64,000 nucleotides of DNA from Halioglobus sp. (GCA_020443345.1 JAGRIH010000009.1:1-64000), one strand, 5' to 3'; shown: positions 1 through 9,421, numbered from the stretch's first letter. Notes: generated by a model not told the origin, from the letters alone. Made by a program: numbers and translations.

Positions 1-143
1 TGGATGGATTGCGAGTGCCTGTCCATGTCCAACTCTGTCCATGTCCAACTCATGTCCAACTCATGTCCAACTTCCATGTCCAACTTGGTCTGATTGGATG
101 GATTGCGAGTGCCTGTCCATGTCTAATAGTCCATGTCTAATAG
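1..143. repeat. Direct and tandem short repeats in non-coding DNA
   Basis: A 29-bp stretch beginning TGGATGGATTGCGAG occurs identically at 1-29 and 95-123. Between and after the copies, the short unit CATGTCCAACT recurs at least five times, and TCCATGTCTAATAG is tandemly doubled near 117-143. No open frame of interest crosses it. It lies just downstream of the minus-strand DUF1214 gene. The array may continue beyond the left edge. The spacing is irregular, so this looks like slipped-strand or minisatellite-type repetition, not a CRISPR. Confidence 0.85.
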
Positions 144-201
144 GAAGTGGCTGTCGAGCCATGAGACAACCAGCCGGGACCAATCTGCATCTGCGATCCG
201 A

Positions 202-1329
202 TCACTGCATGTGACGAAGACTGGACCAGGGCACCTTTTCTATGTGTGGCAGGGGTTGTGGTTCGGCGCCGACGAAACGCAGGGTGAGGATGCCCTCGGT
301 GTGTCCCTCTACGTCCAGCCACTGATAACCGGTGAGCTGCGGGTCCCGATGGGCGATGACGATATTGACAAAACCCTCCGCGTCCAACTGCGCGGTGACT
401 TTGTTCAGGTGAATCGGGCGATAGCGGTAATCCAGTGATTCCATCCAGTAGTTGTACAACACCAGACTCCAGAACACACAGGGCGGCGGCTGGAACCGTA
501 TCAGCAGCGCCTCGTCCGCGCCCACCTCGAAATAGGCAGACGGGTACTGGTAGTTGAGGTTGCCAAAACTGGAAGCACTGGCATCGGCATCGCTGGCAAA
601 AAACGTGTTGGGCGTATGGGACCACTGTCGGGCCATCTCGCCGAAGTACTTTGATGAATACCGCACCAGCCCCGCCACACTGCGCAGGGCCTTGGCCATT
701 GCCAGCGGATCCAGCGGTGCGGGCGGTTGATCCCGCTCCAGGCGCTCGATCTGAAATTCCGAACGCGCCGCACTGCGATCGGCAACCGTCTCGCGAACCA
801 GCACGGTACCGGCATCTTCGGTAATAGGCACCCACTGCCCGGCGCACTCATCGCCCGGAGGGTACTGTGCAAGCACCAGATTAAAACGCCCCTCACTGTC
901 CAGTTGCAGGTCCGCGACGTCGAGATCGGCAACAATGCGGCGCCCACCGGGCTGGTTCAGGCCGCCGGCGTAGATATTGATGGTCAGATACTCCGGCTGC
1001 GCCAGCACACCCTTCAGGCGATAGCTGTAGCTGCCGCGGATACGACCCCAGTAATACAGATTGTCGGGGTTGTCTCCCCCGGACTTGACCGTCTCGTCCT
1101 GAAACCACAACTGCGGAGCCTCGGGATTGCCGTGCTCCAGCACCATTTCGAGACCCATGCGCATCACGCGCGTCAAATAGCGGAACCCTTCCGCCCTTTG
1201 CAGTGGGCTTTGCGGCACCTGGTCGCTGATGATCAGGTCGCCGGCCGCTTTCAATTCATCGCAGAATGTCCGCCAGGCCTCACCCGAGAGCAGGCTCTGT
1301 GCCAGCGCCTGATCCTGTTCAGAACTCAT
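202..1329 (-). CDS. DUF1214 domain protein
   Basis: Predicted protein of 375 residues of the DUF1214 family, with no firmly known reaction. It shares the block NYWMESLDYRY with a second DUF1214 protein at 57962-59068, and both begin with a similar SEQ...LLSGE/LVSGE...W..FC segment. That parallel favours the ATG at 1329. A TTG at 1353 is in frame but would directly abut the upstream stop. No signal peptide or membrane segment is obvious. The gene lies 24 bp after the acyl-CoA synthetase gene on the same strand, so the two are probably co-transcribed. DUF1214 proteins are common in catabolic islands of actinobacteria and marine proteobacteria. A role in steroid or lipid metabolism is inference from context only. 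Confidence 0.8.
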   Translation of the reverse strand: MSSEQDQALAQSLLSGEAWRTFCDELKAAGDLIISDQVPQSPLQRAEGFRYLTRVMRMGLEMVLEHGNPEAPQLWFQDETVKSGGDNPDNLYYWGRIRGSYSYRLKGVLAQPEYLTINIYAGGLNQPGGRRIVADLDVADLQLDSEGRFNLVLAQYPPGDECAGQWVPITEDAGTVLVRETVADRSAARSEFQIERLERDQPPAPLDPLAMAKALRSVAGLVRYSSKYFGEMARQWSHTPNTFFASDADASASSFGNLNYQYPSAYFEVGADEALLIRFQPPPCVFWSLVLYNYWMESLDYRYRPIHLNKVTAQLDAEGFVNIVIAHRDPQLTGYQWLDVEGHTEGILTLRFVGAEPQPLPHIEKVPWSSLRHMQ

Positions 1330-1353
1330 TGTCGCTGATGTATCGGCTGCCAA

Positions 1354-3159
1354 TTACTCATCGCTAAATGGACGGATATCGAGTTCCGCAAGCAACTGCT
1401 CGCTGTAGGGCAGGTAACTCTGCGCCCGGTGATCCAGTACGTACAGGTCATCCTCGAAGCGCGAGGGATCGTAACCCTGGCTGCGCAGATCGACTTTCTT
1501 GAGTTTGAAGTTGGCCGTTACCTGGGCTTCCCCGCTGACGCGCACAAACAGCGGTACCGCGTAGGGCGCCAGCGTTGCAACGGCACAGCGATAAAAACGC
1601 TGGGGATCAAAGATCTTGCCCTCCTTCATAACCACCGCCGCCATACCCGCGCGGCCCTCGCAACCGGGTACTTTTACCCCGTAGACATTGATCATTTCGG
1701 TGTCGCCGCAGGCGGTCAACTGCTGCGCCACTTCCGTGGTGGAAACGTTCTCCGACTTCCAGCGGAACGTGTCGCCCATGCGATCATAGAAATAGTAGTA
1801 ATCCTGCGCATCGTGTTTCAGCAGGTCGCCGGACCGGAACCAGCAGTCGCCTTTTTCAAACACGTCAAAGAGCAGTTTCTTGTTGCTTTCGTCCTTGTTC
1901 GTGTACCCGTCGAATGGCGATACGAATACGCCGTCGGCTCGGTGCACACAGCCGATGACCTCGCCGGCTTCATCCACACCGCACTCCAGGTGAAAACCCT
2001 GGCTGTCGTAGATGTATTCGTCGTTCTCCAGATCGTACTTGATGAGCCGCACGATGGACTTGTCCTTGAAGGGAATCCGCCCGCAGGCGCCGGGCGTATT
2101 GTCCAGATTCATGAGCGAACAATTGGATTCAGTAGAACCCCAGCCCTCCAGGATGTGGATATCCTCGCCAAAGCGTTTCACAAACTGGCGCCACACATCC
2201 GGGCCCATGCCGGCGCCGAACATGACCCGCAGGCTGTGGTTTTTTTCTTCCGCAACGGGCGCGCTGTTGACCAGGTAGCGGCACACCTCACCGACATACT
2301 GGAATACCGTCACGCCGTAAGTGCTGACATCCTTCCAGAAAGCGCTGGCGCTGAACTTGCGCCGCACCACGAGAGAGGCGCCGCACGCCAGAACGGTGGA
2401 GTACAGCGACATCAGGGCAGCGCCGTGAAACAGGGGCAGGACACAGTAAAAAACGTCCTCGGGGCCGATCGAGGCGCGCTGGGTGGCGATTTCTCCCGCG
2501 GACAGGAACTTGCCGTGTGTGATATAGGCCGCCTTGGGCAGACCAGTGGTACCCGAGGTGAATATATAGCAGCAGGTGTCCGCCAGGCCGAGGCCGGCGC
2601 GCAGCTCGCGGAATTTTTCCGGCGCCACGACCGCAATGTCATCGTCAAACTCCGCCACGCCGTCCGGCAGCTCGACGGCTCCACTTTCCTCATCGGCGAT
2701 CACCACAGTGGGAAACTTCTCAAACAGCGCATCACCGCTGGCATATTTCGACCAGCACTCGGCGCCCACCAGCACCAGCTTGCTGTCCACGGTACTGACC
2801 GCGTGGGTCACCGCGGCCTGTTTGGTCTCGGTGTTGATCAGCGCCGGCTTGACGCCGATTTTCAGCAGGCCCAGCCAGGCAAACAGAAACTCGGGGCGGT
2901 TTTCTATCATCATCGAGGCGACATCGCCGGCTCTCAGGCCGTACTGCAGCGCCAGGGCGGCGTAGCAATTCGCCGCGTCGTTTAACTGCGCATAGGTGTA
3001 GCGACGATCGCCATACACCAGTGCCGGCGCATCGGGCTGCTTTGCAACCAGTTCGTCCACCCGGTCGGACACGGTGTAGTCGCCTTTGGCGTAAAGCGCA
3101 CCCACGCGCGCCCCGACCCTGTCTTCTACCGCCTGCCATTCTTCCCGAGTCATACTCAT
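1354..3159 (-). CDS. FATP-type long-chain/steroid acyl-CoA synthetase
   Basis: A 601-residue adenylate-forming enzyme that would activate a carboxylic acid to its CoA thioester using ATP. The AMP-binding signature TSGTTGLPK is at residues 201-209, followed by a GWGSTES block and a motif around FRSGDLLKHD. The overall pattern, including FRWKSENVSTTEVAQ and the late GYDPSRFEDDLYVLD, is that of the FATP/SLC27 (very long-chain, bile-acid and FadD6/FadD17-like) branch. The ATG at 3159 has AAGGA seven bases upstream; a second ATG is two codons in. It is followed by the DUF1214 gene and preceded by an SDR on the same strand. The substrate cannot be read from sequence; a fatty or steroid side-chain acid is plausible. 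Confidence 0.85.
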   Translation of the reverse strand: MSMTREEWQAVEDRVGARVGALYAKGDYTVSDRVDELVAKQPDAPALVYGDRRYTYAQLNDAANCYAALALQYGLRAGDVASMMIENRPEFLFAWLGLLKIGVKPALINTETKQAAVTHAVSTVDSKLVLVGAECWSKYASGDALFEKFPTVVIADEESGAVELPDGVAEFDDDIAVVAPEKFRELRAGLGLADTCCYIFTSGTTGLPKAAYITHGKFLSAGEIATQRASIGPEDVFYCVLPLFHGAALMSLYSTVLACGASLVVRRKFSASAFWKDVSTYGVTVFQYVGEVCRYLVNSAPVAEEKNHSLRVMFGAGMGPDVWRQFVKRFGEDIHILEGWGSTESNCSLMNLDNTPGACGRIPFKDKSIVRLIKYDLENDEYIYDSQGFHLECGVDEAGEVIGCVHRADGVFVSPFDGYTNKDESNKKLLFDVFEKGDCWFRSGDLLKHDAQDYYYFYDRMGDTFRWKSENVSTTEVAQQLTACGDTEMINVYGVKVPGCEGRAGMAAVVMKEGKIFDPQRFYRCAVATLAPYAVPLFVRVSGEAQVTANFKLKKVDLRSQGYDPSRFEDDLYVLDHRAQSYLPYSEQLLAELDIRPFSDE

Positions 3160-3194
3160 AGTGCTGTCCTTTCAATCATTCCATGCCACTGCCA

Positions 3195-4049
3195 TCAGGC
3201 GCCTGGCGCATCCGGGTCGCCGGGCAGAAACGCATCGCCCAGCCGCTGCTGCCCGTCGAGACTGTATACGAAGCCAGCTATGGAATGCAAAAAACGCCGG
3301 CTGTAGGTGACCTGCCCCACGTGCCTGCCGCTGCACAACTCCAGCGCCGCCTGGGCCATCATTTCCACCGGCTCCAGCATGTCCGGATTGCGCCTGGCGA
3401 TATCGCGCACATATTCCGCCCCGGAAGTCAGCACGATACTCTCCGGCGCGAGCGTATTGATAAAAACACCATCGCCGGCCACCTCATGAGCCAGGCCCTG
3501 AGTGTAGCGATCCAGCGCCGCCTTGGTGGCGCCGTAGGCGGTAACGACGTGGGCCGCCTGGGGCGAATCGCGATAGGGCACGGCGGGCTGGTTAGAAGTG
3601 GCCGAACTGATGTTGAGAATCCAGCCGCTGCCGCGCCGGCGCATACCCGGCAATACCTGTTGCGCCAGGTCCACCGGCGCATTGACGTTCAGCTCGAACA
3701 TCCAGCTGCGGTGCTCAGTGCTTACCTCACTGGGTAGCTGCACGCGCGATGCGGCAGCATTGTTGACCAGGATGTCCAGCGGTCCCAGTGCCGCCTCGGC
3801 GCGCGCCACTAGATCGGCGCGGGCCGCTGCATCGCTCAGATCGCAGGCCAGACCCACCGCCTTCGCGCCCCGGGCTTCGATCCCGGCGACGGCTTCTTCC
3901 AGCGTCCCGCGCAGTCCGCCGTGGGCGCCCGCGCGCGATGCGCACAGTGCGACTGCGGCGCCCTCGGCGGCAAAGCGCTGCGCAATCGCCAGGCCGATAC
4001 CCCGGCTGGCACCAGTGATCAGTGCGGTTTTTCCTTCGAGTTTTGCCAT
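3195..4049 (-). CDS. Short-chain dehydrogenase/reductase (SDR)
   Basis: A 284-residue classical SDR that should oxidise or reduce an alcohol/ketone with NAD(P). The cofactor motif TGASRGIG lies near residues 11-18, NNAA follows, and the active-site pattern YGATKAA gives the catalytic Tyr and Lys. Start at 4049 because AGGAG precedes it by seven bases; an upstream in-frame ATG at 4076 lacks this. The C-terminal tail is longer than in most SDRs. The gene is divergent from the TetR gene at 4227, so it is a likely target of that regulator, and it heads the run that continues into the acyl-CoA synthetase. Substrate unknown. Confidence 0.85.
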   Translation of the reverse strand: MAKLEGKTALITGASRGIGLAIAQRFAAEGAAVALCASRAGAHGGLRGTLEEAVAGIEARGAKAVGLACDLSDAAARADLVARAEAALGPLDILVNNAAASRVQLPSEVSTEHRSWMFELNVNAPVDLAQQVLPGMRRRGSGWILNISSATSNQPAVPYRDSPQAAHVVTAYGATKAALDRYTQGLAHEVAGDGVFINTLAPESIVLTSGAEYVRDIARRNPDMLEPVEMMAQAALELCSGRHVGQVTYSRRFLHSIAGFVYSLDGQQRLGDAFLPGDPDAPGA

Positions 4050-4162
4050 TTCAGATCTCCTGATTCGTGCTAGCATGGCGCCTCAGCCTAGCGCGCTGGC
4101 GCGGTCCCGGCAATTCGTGTTTCAGTTTTTAAACGCGCCCTCCAAGCTTATGATTAAACAGA

Positions 4163-4178
4163 TAAAAACAGGTTTTTA
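4163..4178. promoter_or_regulatory. Candidate operator palindrome between SDR and TetR genes
   Basis: Within the 177-bp divergent gap there is a perfect inverted repeat, TAAAAAC-AG-GTTTTTA. It lies about 50 bases before the TetR start and 115 before the SDR start. TetR-family repressors typically bind such dyads in divergent gaps and autoregulate. Only the palindrome and position are seen; binding is inferred. Confidence 0.35.
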
Positions 4179-4226
4179 CACCGCGCTGCCCGGCGCTGCT
4201 CACATTTGTCTCGCGGTGCTGCGCTG

Positions 4227-4898
4227 ATGCCCGCAGAGCAGCCGCCCCAGCCGCGCAAACGGCCCCGGCAACAGCGCTCCACGATGCTGGTGGCGGCCAT
4301 TCAGGAAGCCTGCCGCCAAATTCTGGAGCGCGAGGGCGCCGACAACCTGACCACCGCGCGCATCGCCGAGGTGGCCGGGGTGAATATTTCCTCACTGTAC
4401 CAGTACTTCCCCAACAAGGAGGCGGTGCTGGTCGATGTCTACGACGAGATCATCGGCGCTCTGCTGGTACGGGCGCGCGAGCGCTTCGAGGAGATAGACC
4501 GGCTGGCGGGACAGTCACTGGAACTGACCCTGGCGGCCATCGTGGATATGGAGATTGCCCAACTGCGCGAACTCAACCGCCTGGCGCCCGACTTTTATCA
4601 CCGCTACCAGCACCGCTTCGACATTCATGCGCGTATCGATGAGCTGGCCTGCTCGCTGGACAACCCCTCCTGGGAAGCCTGGTTCAGCCGCTTCCTGGGC
4701 CGCCACCGCCGCCACTTGCGCCCGGGCGATACCGACCTGTTCAGCCTGTTCGTGCGCAAGACCCTGCGCGCCAACCTGCAGTGGGCGGCACTGGAACAGC
4801 CCGGCTTGCTCGGCTCCGGCGAGTTTCGCGAGGAACTGCTGAGCATGCTGCTGGCTTATCTACAGTCTCCGCAGGAAGGGCGGCAACCGGCGGCTTGA
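4227..4898 (+). CDS. TetR/AcrR-family transcriptional regulator
   Basis: A 223-residue TetR-type regulator. After a basic N-terminus (PRKRPRQQRS), the DNA-binding helix-turn-helix is seen as TTARIAEVAGVNISSLYQYF around residues 43-62, followed by the usual NKEAV. The ligand-binding C-terminal half is not diagnostic. ATG at 4227 was chosen; a TTG seven codons upstream is possible. It is divergent from an SDR/acyl-CoA synthetase/DUF1214 run, which it probably controls in response to an acyl-CoA or lipid effector (inference). It ends about 215 bases before the TonB receptor gene on the same strand. Confidence 0.85.
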   Translation: MPAEQPPQPRKRPRQQRSTMLVAAIQEACRQILEREGADNLTTARIAEVAGVNISSLYQYFPNKEAVLVDVYDEIIGALLVRARERFEEIDRLAGQSLELTLAAIVDMEIAQLRELNRLAPDFYHRYQHRFDIHARIDELACSLDNPSWEAWFSRFLGRHRRHLRPGDTDLFSLFVRKTLRANLQWAALEQPGLLGSGEFREELLSMLLAYLQSPQEGRQPAA

Positions 4899-5113
4899 GG
4901 TGCGATGTCCAGCCCCCTGCAAATCGTAAAAAAGTAACCAAAAAAAACGTGGCGCCGCGGCAGACCCGGGTGTAAATTAGCCTTTGGACAAATATTTAAC
5001 TCCCGGTTAACTTATGTCCGCCGACGAATAACAAGCAATCGATCGACAGATACAAGATAACAGAAGCGCCCCGGACACCAACCCGCGGCCACAACAACAC
5101 TCGAGAGGAAGCC

Positions 5114-7657
5114 ATGCGCAAACTGCAAGCTCATTTGCCACACCCCATCGCACTCACTGTTTCATCCGTACTGCTTGCCTCAAGCATGCAGACTTTCGCT
5201 CAGGCCCCCATGCTGGAGGAAGTGATCGTCACTGCGGAAAAGCGTGAAGCAGGCGCCCAGGACACGCCGATCTCGCTGGTCGCGCTGAGCACTAACGACC
5301 TGGACAACCGCGGCATCGCCACCGCGCAGGATCTGCTGCAGAACGTGGTCGGCATGGGCGGCAATATCTCGCCGGGCTCCCGCGGCACCAGCGCCATCTC
5401 GATCCGCGGCGCCTCGTCCGGTGCACCGGCCAACCTGTCCAACGACCCGGTGGTAGGGCAATATGTCGACGGCATTTATATCGGCAAGATCGTGGGCTCC
5501 ACCATGGACGTGGCGGAAATCGAGCGTATCGAGGTGCTGCGCGGGCCGCAGGGCACCCTGTACGGGCGCAACTCCACTGCGGGCGCCATCAATATCATCA
5601 CGCGCAAGCCCAGCGGCGAATTCGGGGTGCGCGTGACCGGCAGTGTGGGCAACGAGGACTACTATAGCGGCAAGATCGCCTTGGATTTGCCGGCCGTCGG
5701 CACCGTGGGTGAAGGCCTGGGCGAGCTGGCGGTAAACCTCGGCGCCCAGATGCGCAAGCGCGACGCGCTGTACGGTCGCGTCGGCGGCGGCGATGGTTTT
5801 GATGAACTGGACCGGCAGGCCTATCGCATCGCCCTGCAGTGGACGCTCACCGACAACTTCATGGCCGACTACAGTTACGATCGCAGCGAACTCGACGAAG
5901 CCGGCGCCGCGCAGCAGGCGGTCGCCTTCAACCCCCTCGACGCGGCAGGCAATGTACCGCGCATCGCGGCCCTGCAGGGTACCCTGCTGCAGGCCCAGGC
6001 CTGGGCGGCAACGCCCGGCACCGACCCGCGCATCAGTTCGCGCTGGATTCCCTCGCTGCAGGATACAATTGCCGCCTACCAGGCGACCGCAGCCGCAGGT
6101 GAGGGCCGTCGCAGCAATGTTCCCGCGGATTTCCTCCCGACATCCGACAACACCGTGGACGGCCACGCCCTGACCCTGACCTGGGATGCCGGCGATCTCG
6201 GCGCCCTGGGCGATGTGACCTTCAAATCCCTCACCGGCTACCGCGAGGTGGAAACCTTCGTGTTCGGCGACCTGGACGGCATCGACAGCCGGCTGGACGC
6301 CAACGGCGCTGGTGCCTACCCCTCGCTGGTGCACCTGACCCTGGGCCAGCTTTACGGTGTCACCGGTGGTTTCGACCCGAACATTCCGCAACTGCCCATC
6401 GATGCCGTCTGGAATGGCATCGACACCATCGGCGCCTTTGACTCCAAGCAGGACACCCGGTCGGACTACGAGCAGTTCTCCCAGGAGTTCCAGATGATCG
6501 GCACCACCGAGCGCGTGGACTACGCGCTGGGGCTGTACTACTTCGAGGACGAGGCAAACTACCGCCGCAACGCGATTTTCCTGGCACCGCTGGGCGGCGT
6601 CGGTTACCAGAACTACGACTTGGAGAGCGAGGCCTTTGCAGTTTACGGCCAGGCCACCTGGCGGCCGCAGATCCTCGACGATCGCCTGGCCCTCACCCTC
6701 GGGCTGCGCTACACCGAGGAATCGAAAGACGTGTTCTGGGACTACGGCGCAGTCGTGGGCCCCTTCGGCGTGACCCCGGCGCGCTCCAGACGCGACGACG
6801 AGAATTTCTATAATGGCAGCGGCAACTTCACCCTGGCCTACGACGTGACCGACGAGGCCAATGTCTACCTGCGCTACGCCACCGGTTACCGCAGCGGCAA
6901 CTTCAACGGTGAGGTGTTCGGCAACATGTTCGACGAGGAGACCATCGAACAGTGGGAGATCGGTTTCAAGAGCGACTGGTGGAACAACCGCCTGCGCATC
7001 AACGGCGCCCTGTACACCTATGTCTACAAAGACCTGCAGGTCAGCCAGATCAAGGCCAGCCCCACCGGCGCCCAGACCAGCCTGACCAGCAACGCCGGTG
7101 AAGCCGACCGCTGGGGCGGCGAAATCGAGATCACTGTGGCGCCGATCGCGGACATGATCGTCGGCCTGGGCTACAGTTATGTCCACGGTGACTTCGATGA
7201 GTTCCCCGACACCTGTACCTTCAATCCCGACGGTACACCTATCGCCTGTCTCGACGGCGCGAAAGACGCCCTGCGCGGCACCTCGCCGTCCAACCAGTTG
7301 AATGTCTCCGTCGATTACACCTTTGCCTATACCTCTATCGGCGAGGTAACCGGCTTCATCCAGGCCAACTGGGCGGATGAGTGGGCGGAGTCGGCACTGT
7401 GGACCGGATCGGTGGGCAACACGCCGATTCACTACCCACACCAGATGATGGATGAGCGGACCCTGGTCACCGCGCGCCTCAGCCTGGAGCAGATCCCGGT
7501 GGGCGACGGCATGCTGCGCCTCACGCTGTGGGGGAACAACCTGCTGGATGACGACTATCCCACCTTCAGCATCAACTTCGGTCAAGCTCTGGGCATGGTC
7601 ACCGAGCAGTACGGTGAGGAGCGCACCTACGGCCTGGAACTCAACTACGAGTACTGA
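5114..7657 (+). CDS. TonB-dependent outer-membrane receptor
   Basis: An 847-residue receptor for energised uptake across the outer membrane. A signal peptide covers about residues 1-31 (cut near FAQA). The TonB box EEVIVTAEKR is at 35-44, followed by a plug with VLRGPQGTLYGRNSTAGAI and a C-terminal beta-barrel ending in TYGLELNYEY, with the aromatic last residue typical of barrel insertion. AGGAA lies three bases before the ATG. It belongs to the large EEVVVTA receptor group abundant in marine gammaproteobacteria and sphingomonads. The gene stands alone, ends in a strong terminator, and is flanked by two TetR genes. A hydrophobic substrate is inferred from neighbours only. Confidence 0.93.
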   Translation: MRKLQAHLPHPIALTVSSVLLASSMQTFAQAPMLEEVIVTAEKREAGAQDTPISLVALSTNDLDNRGIATAQDLLQNVVGMGGNISPGSRGTSAISIRGASSGAPANLSNDPVVGQYVDGIYIGKIVGSTMDVAEIERIEVLRGPQGTLYGRNSTAGAINIITRKPSGEFGVRVTGSVGNEDYYSGKIALDLPAVGTVGEGLGELAVNLGAQMRKRDALYGRVGGGDGFDELDRQAYRIALQWTLTDNFMADYSYDRSELDEAGAAQQAVAFNPLDAAGNVPRIAALQGTLLQAQAWAATPGTDPRISSRWIPSLQDTIAAYQATAAAGEGRRSNVPADFLPTSDNTVDGHALTLTWDAGDLGALGDVTFKSLTGYREVETFVFGDLDGIDSRLDANGAGAYPSLVHLTLGQLYGVTGGFDPNIPQLPIDAVWNGIDTIGAFDSKQDTRSDYEQFSQEFQMIGTTERVDYALGLYYFEDEANYRRNAIFLAPLGGVGYQNYDLESEAFAVYGQATWRPQILDDRLALTLGLRYTEESKDVFWDYGAVVGPFGVTPARSRRDDENFYNGSGNFTLAYDVTDEANVYLRYATGYRSGNFNGEVFGNMFDEETIEQWEIGFKSDWWNNRLRINGALYTYVYKDLQVSQIKASPTGAQTSLTSNAGEADRWGGEIEITVAPIADMIVGLGYSYVHGDFDEFPDTCTFNPDGTPIACLDGAKDALRGTSPSNQLNVSVDYTFAYTSIGEVTGFIQANWADEWAESALWTGSVGNTPIHYPHQMMDERTLVTARLSLEQIPVGDGMLRLTLWGNNLLDDDYPTFSINFGQALGMVTEQYGEERTYGLELNYEY

Positions 7658-7673
7658 GCCAGGGGTGTCGATC

Positions 7674-7708
7674 AAAAGGCGGCCACCTCCGGGTTGCCGC
7701 CTTTTTTA
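7674..7708 (+). terminator. Rho-independent terminator of the TonB receptor gene
   Basis: A 10-bp perfect stem (AAAAGGCGGC at 7674-7683 with GCCGCCTTTT at 7696-7705) encloses a 12-base loop and runs into a T tract, 17 bases after the receptor stop codon. Confidence 0.9.
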
Positions 7709-7727
7709 TTACACGTAGGTTGGGTTT

Positions 7728-7772
7728 GCCCAGGTGAGGGCCGCCCAGGTGAGGGCCGCCCAGGTGAGGGCC
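7728..7772. repeat. Three tandem 15-bp repeats
   Basis: The unit GCCCAGGTGAGGGCC occurs three times in exact tandem in the gap between the receptor terminator and the next TetR gene. The 15-bp period keeps frame but no supported gene covers it. It could be slippage, or repeated half-sites for the adjacent regulator. Confidence 0.85.
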
Positions 7773-7871
7773 GGACCACGCAGGGCGCACTGCTCGGTTT
7801 ACGCCACGCAAACAGCACCATCGCCCGTACGGTGCGGCGATGAGTCCATACAGAACCCAAACAGGTGACCA

Positions 7872-8516
7872 GTGGTCGGTAAAGAGGCGCCCGTTGAAAG
7901 CCGCCGGGAGCGCAAAAAACGCGAGACGCGCAAGCGCATACTGCGCGCCGCCCAACGGCATTTTGCCAGCGTCGGCTACGATGCCAGCACCGTGGAGATG
8001 ATTGCCGAAGCCGCGGATATCTCCAAGCCCACACTGTTTAATTACTTTCCCAGCAAACTGGCCATCCTGCACACCCTGATGCCGGCGATGGACCGCCATT
8101 TTGCCCAGGCGGTGGATCGCAGCCGGGCCCGGGGCGGCAGTACCGCCAGCCAGATACGCGGTTTTTTTGATCATATCGCAGGCACAGCGCTCGCCGCGCC
8201 GCCGATGGCGCGCACGCTGCTGCTGCAGTTCCTGCGCTCCTACGAGAGCCCGCCGGAAGAGCGCGAGCACCAGCGCTTCCCTTTGCTGCAGGCCCGCATG
8301 GAACAACTGCTGCGCGAGGGCGTGGAAAAGGGCGAGGTGCGCCGCGACATGTCACCCGGGCGCCTGTACCAGTACATCACCGGAGTCTACGTGTACGGCA
8401 TGCTGAACTGGCTGGCGGACCCGGACTTCAGCGTGGCAAACGAACTACGCCTGGCCTCGCGTTTTATCGAGTCCGCCCTGCTGGAAGCCGACGGCAGGAA
8501 AACACCGGCCCGATAG
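7872..8516 (+). CDS. TetR-family transcriptional regulator
   Basis: A 214-residue TetR regulator. The N-terminal helix-turn-helix reads YDASTVEMIAEAADISKPTL and is followed by FNYFPSK, the family hallmark. It starts with GTG at 7872; the ribosome-binding signal is weak and no ATG fits before the DNA-binding domain. Its 3' end converges on an SDR gene with 24 bases between stops. The target is not clear: the tandem repeats just upstream or the long minus-strand operon that ends here are candidates. Confidence 0.85.
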   Translation: MVGKEAPVESRRERKKRETRKRILRAAQRHFASVGYDASTVEMIAEAADISKPTLFNYFPSKLAILHTLMPAMDRHFAQAVDRSRARGGSTASQIRGFFDHIAGTALAAPPMARTLLLQFLRSYESPPEEREHQRFPLLQARMEQLLREGVEKGEVRRDMSPGRLYQYITGVYVYGMLNWLADPDFSVANELRLASRFIESALLEADGRKTPAR

Positions 8517-8540
8517 ACAGGGCCCCTGAAATTTAAAATA

Positions 8541-9356
8541 TCAACGCCAGTCCGCGTGCAAGCCGCGCTTGAGCGCGGTTCTCTGTGCGGACACCAGTTC
8601 ACCGTGAAATTCGCGGGCGCCCGCGTCGGTTGCCAACCAGGCCATCACTGCCGCCGGAACCGAGGGCGGGGCGCCGCCCCAGCGGCTGGCGAATGCCTCG
8701 TCCATACCGCGCTCTTGCATCGCTTCGGTAAGCACGAGGCCGGGTTCGACATTGAACACCAGTACCTCGTCTGACTCCAGCTCCACCTTCACGATTCCCG
8801 CCAGTACCTGCAGGGCCGCCTTGCTGGCGGCGTAGGCAAAGCTCCAGCCGCCGCGATCCACCGGGGCCACCGGAGCCAGCATCGCCGAGTCCGACACCAG
8901 GTTCATAATGCGACCGCCACCGTGTGCCTGCATATGCCGCAGGGCCAGTTGCGTCAGCTTTACCTGGGCAAAGACATTGCCCTGAAACACGCGCTGCAGG
9001 TCCTCTTCGCGCAGATCGAGCACCCGCGTCAAGGTGCCCTCGCCCTGATACACGGCGTTGTTTATCAGTACGTCCACGCGCCCCCACTCATGCATGACCT
9101 GTGCCCAGCACGCCTCGAGGGTGGCCGGCTGCAGCAGGTCCATGGGCAGCGTCAGCGCCTGTCGTCCCGCGGCGCGCACCAGTTCGGCGGTTTCCTCGAG
9201 CGAACCGGGCACCGCGATGTCGTGGTGCTGTTCCCCGCGGCTCACGGTGCGCGCGCTGAGCACCAGGTCGAAGCCGCGCTCGGCCAGTGCCAGCGCAGTG
9301 GCTTTGCCGATGCCGCGACTGGCGCCGGTCACAAAGGCTATTTTAGTCTCAGGCAT
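8541..9356 (-). CDS. Short-chain dehydrogenase/reductase
   Basis: A 271-residue classical SDR: cofactor site TGASRGIG near residues 10-17, NNAVYQGEG, and the active-site block YAASKAALQVL. AGGGAGT lies just upstream of the ATG. It is the last gene of a minus-strand run that begins with the LLM gene at 20365. The preceding gene is a SnoaL-like protein. Likely acts on a hydroxyl or keto intermediate of the same pathway; substrate unknown. Confidence 0.85.
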   Translation of the reverse strand: MPETKIAFVTGASRGIGKATALALAERGFDLVLSARTVSRGEQHHDIAVPGSLEETAELVRAAGRQALTLPMDLLQPATLEACWAQVMHEWGRVDVLINNAVYQGEGTLTRVLDLREEDLQRVFQGNVFAQVKLTQLALRHMQAHGGGRIMNLVSDSAMLAPVAPVDRGGWSFAYAASKAALQVLAGIVKVELESDEVLVFNVEPGLVLTEAMQERGMDEAFASRWGGAPPSVPAAVMAWLATDAGAREFHGELVSAQRTALKRGLHADWR

Positions 9357-9421
9357 GGTTTACTCCCTGGGCCCGGGGCCGATGCCGCCTGCCAGCGCGA
9401 CACAAGCCCCCCGGCGGCATC

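Noticed and set aside
1..143. CRISPR array
   Set aside because: Repeat units vary in length, spacers are absent or only a few bases, and no cas genes are visible.
1429..2985. 518-codon plus-strand frame opposite the FATP gene
   Set aside because: Antisense shadow of a well-supported coding frame.
5180..7675. Large minus-strand open frame of 831 codons opposite the TonB receptor
   Set aside because: Long antisense frame caused by high GC; no start signal or family resemblance, and the plus frame has a clear receptor.
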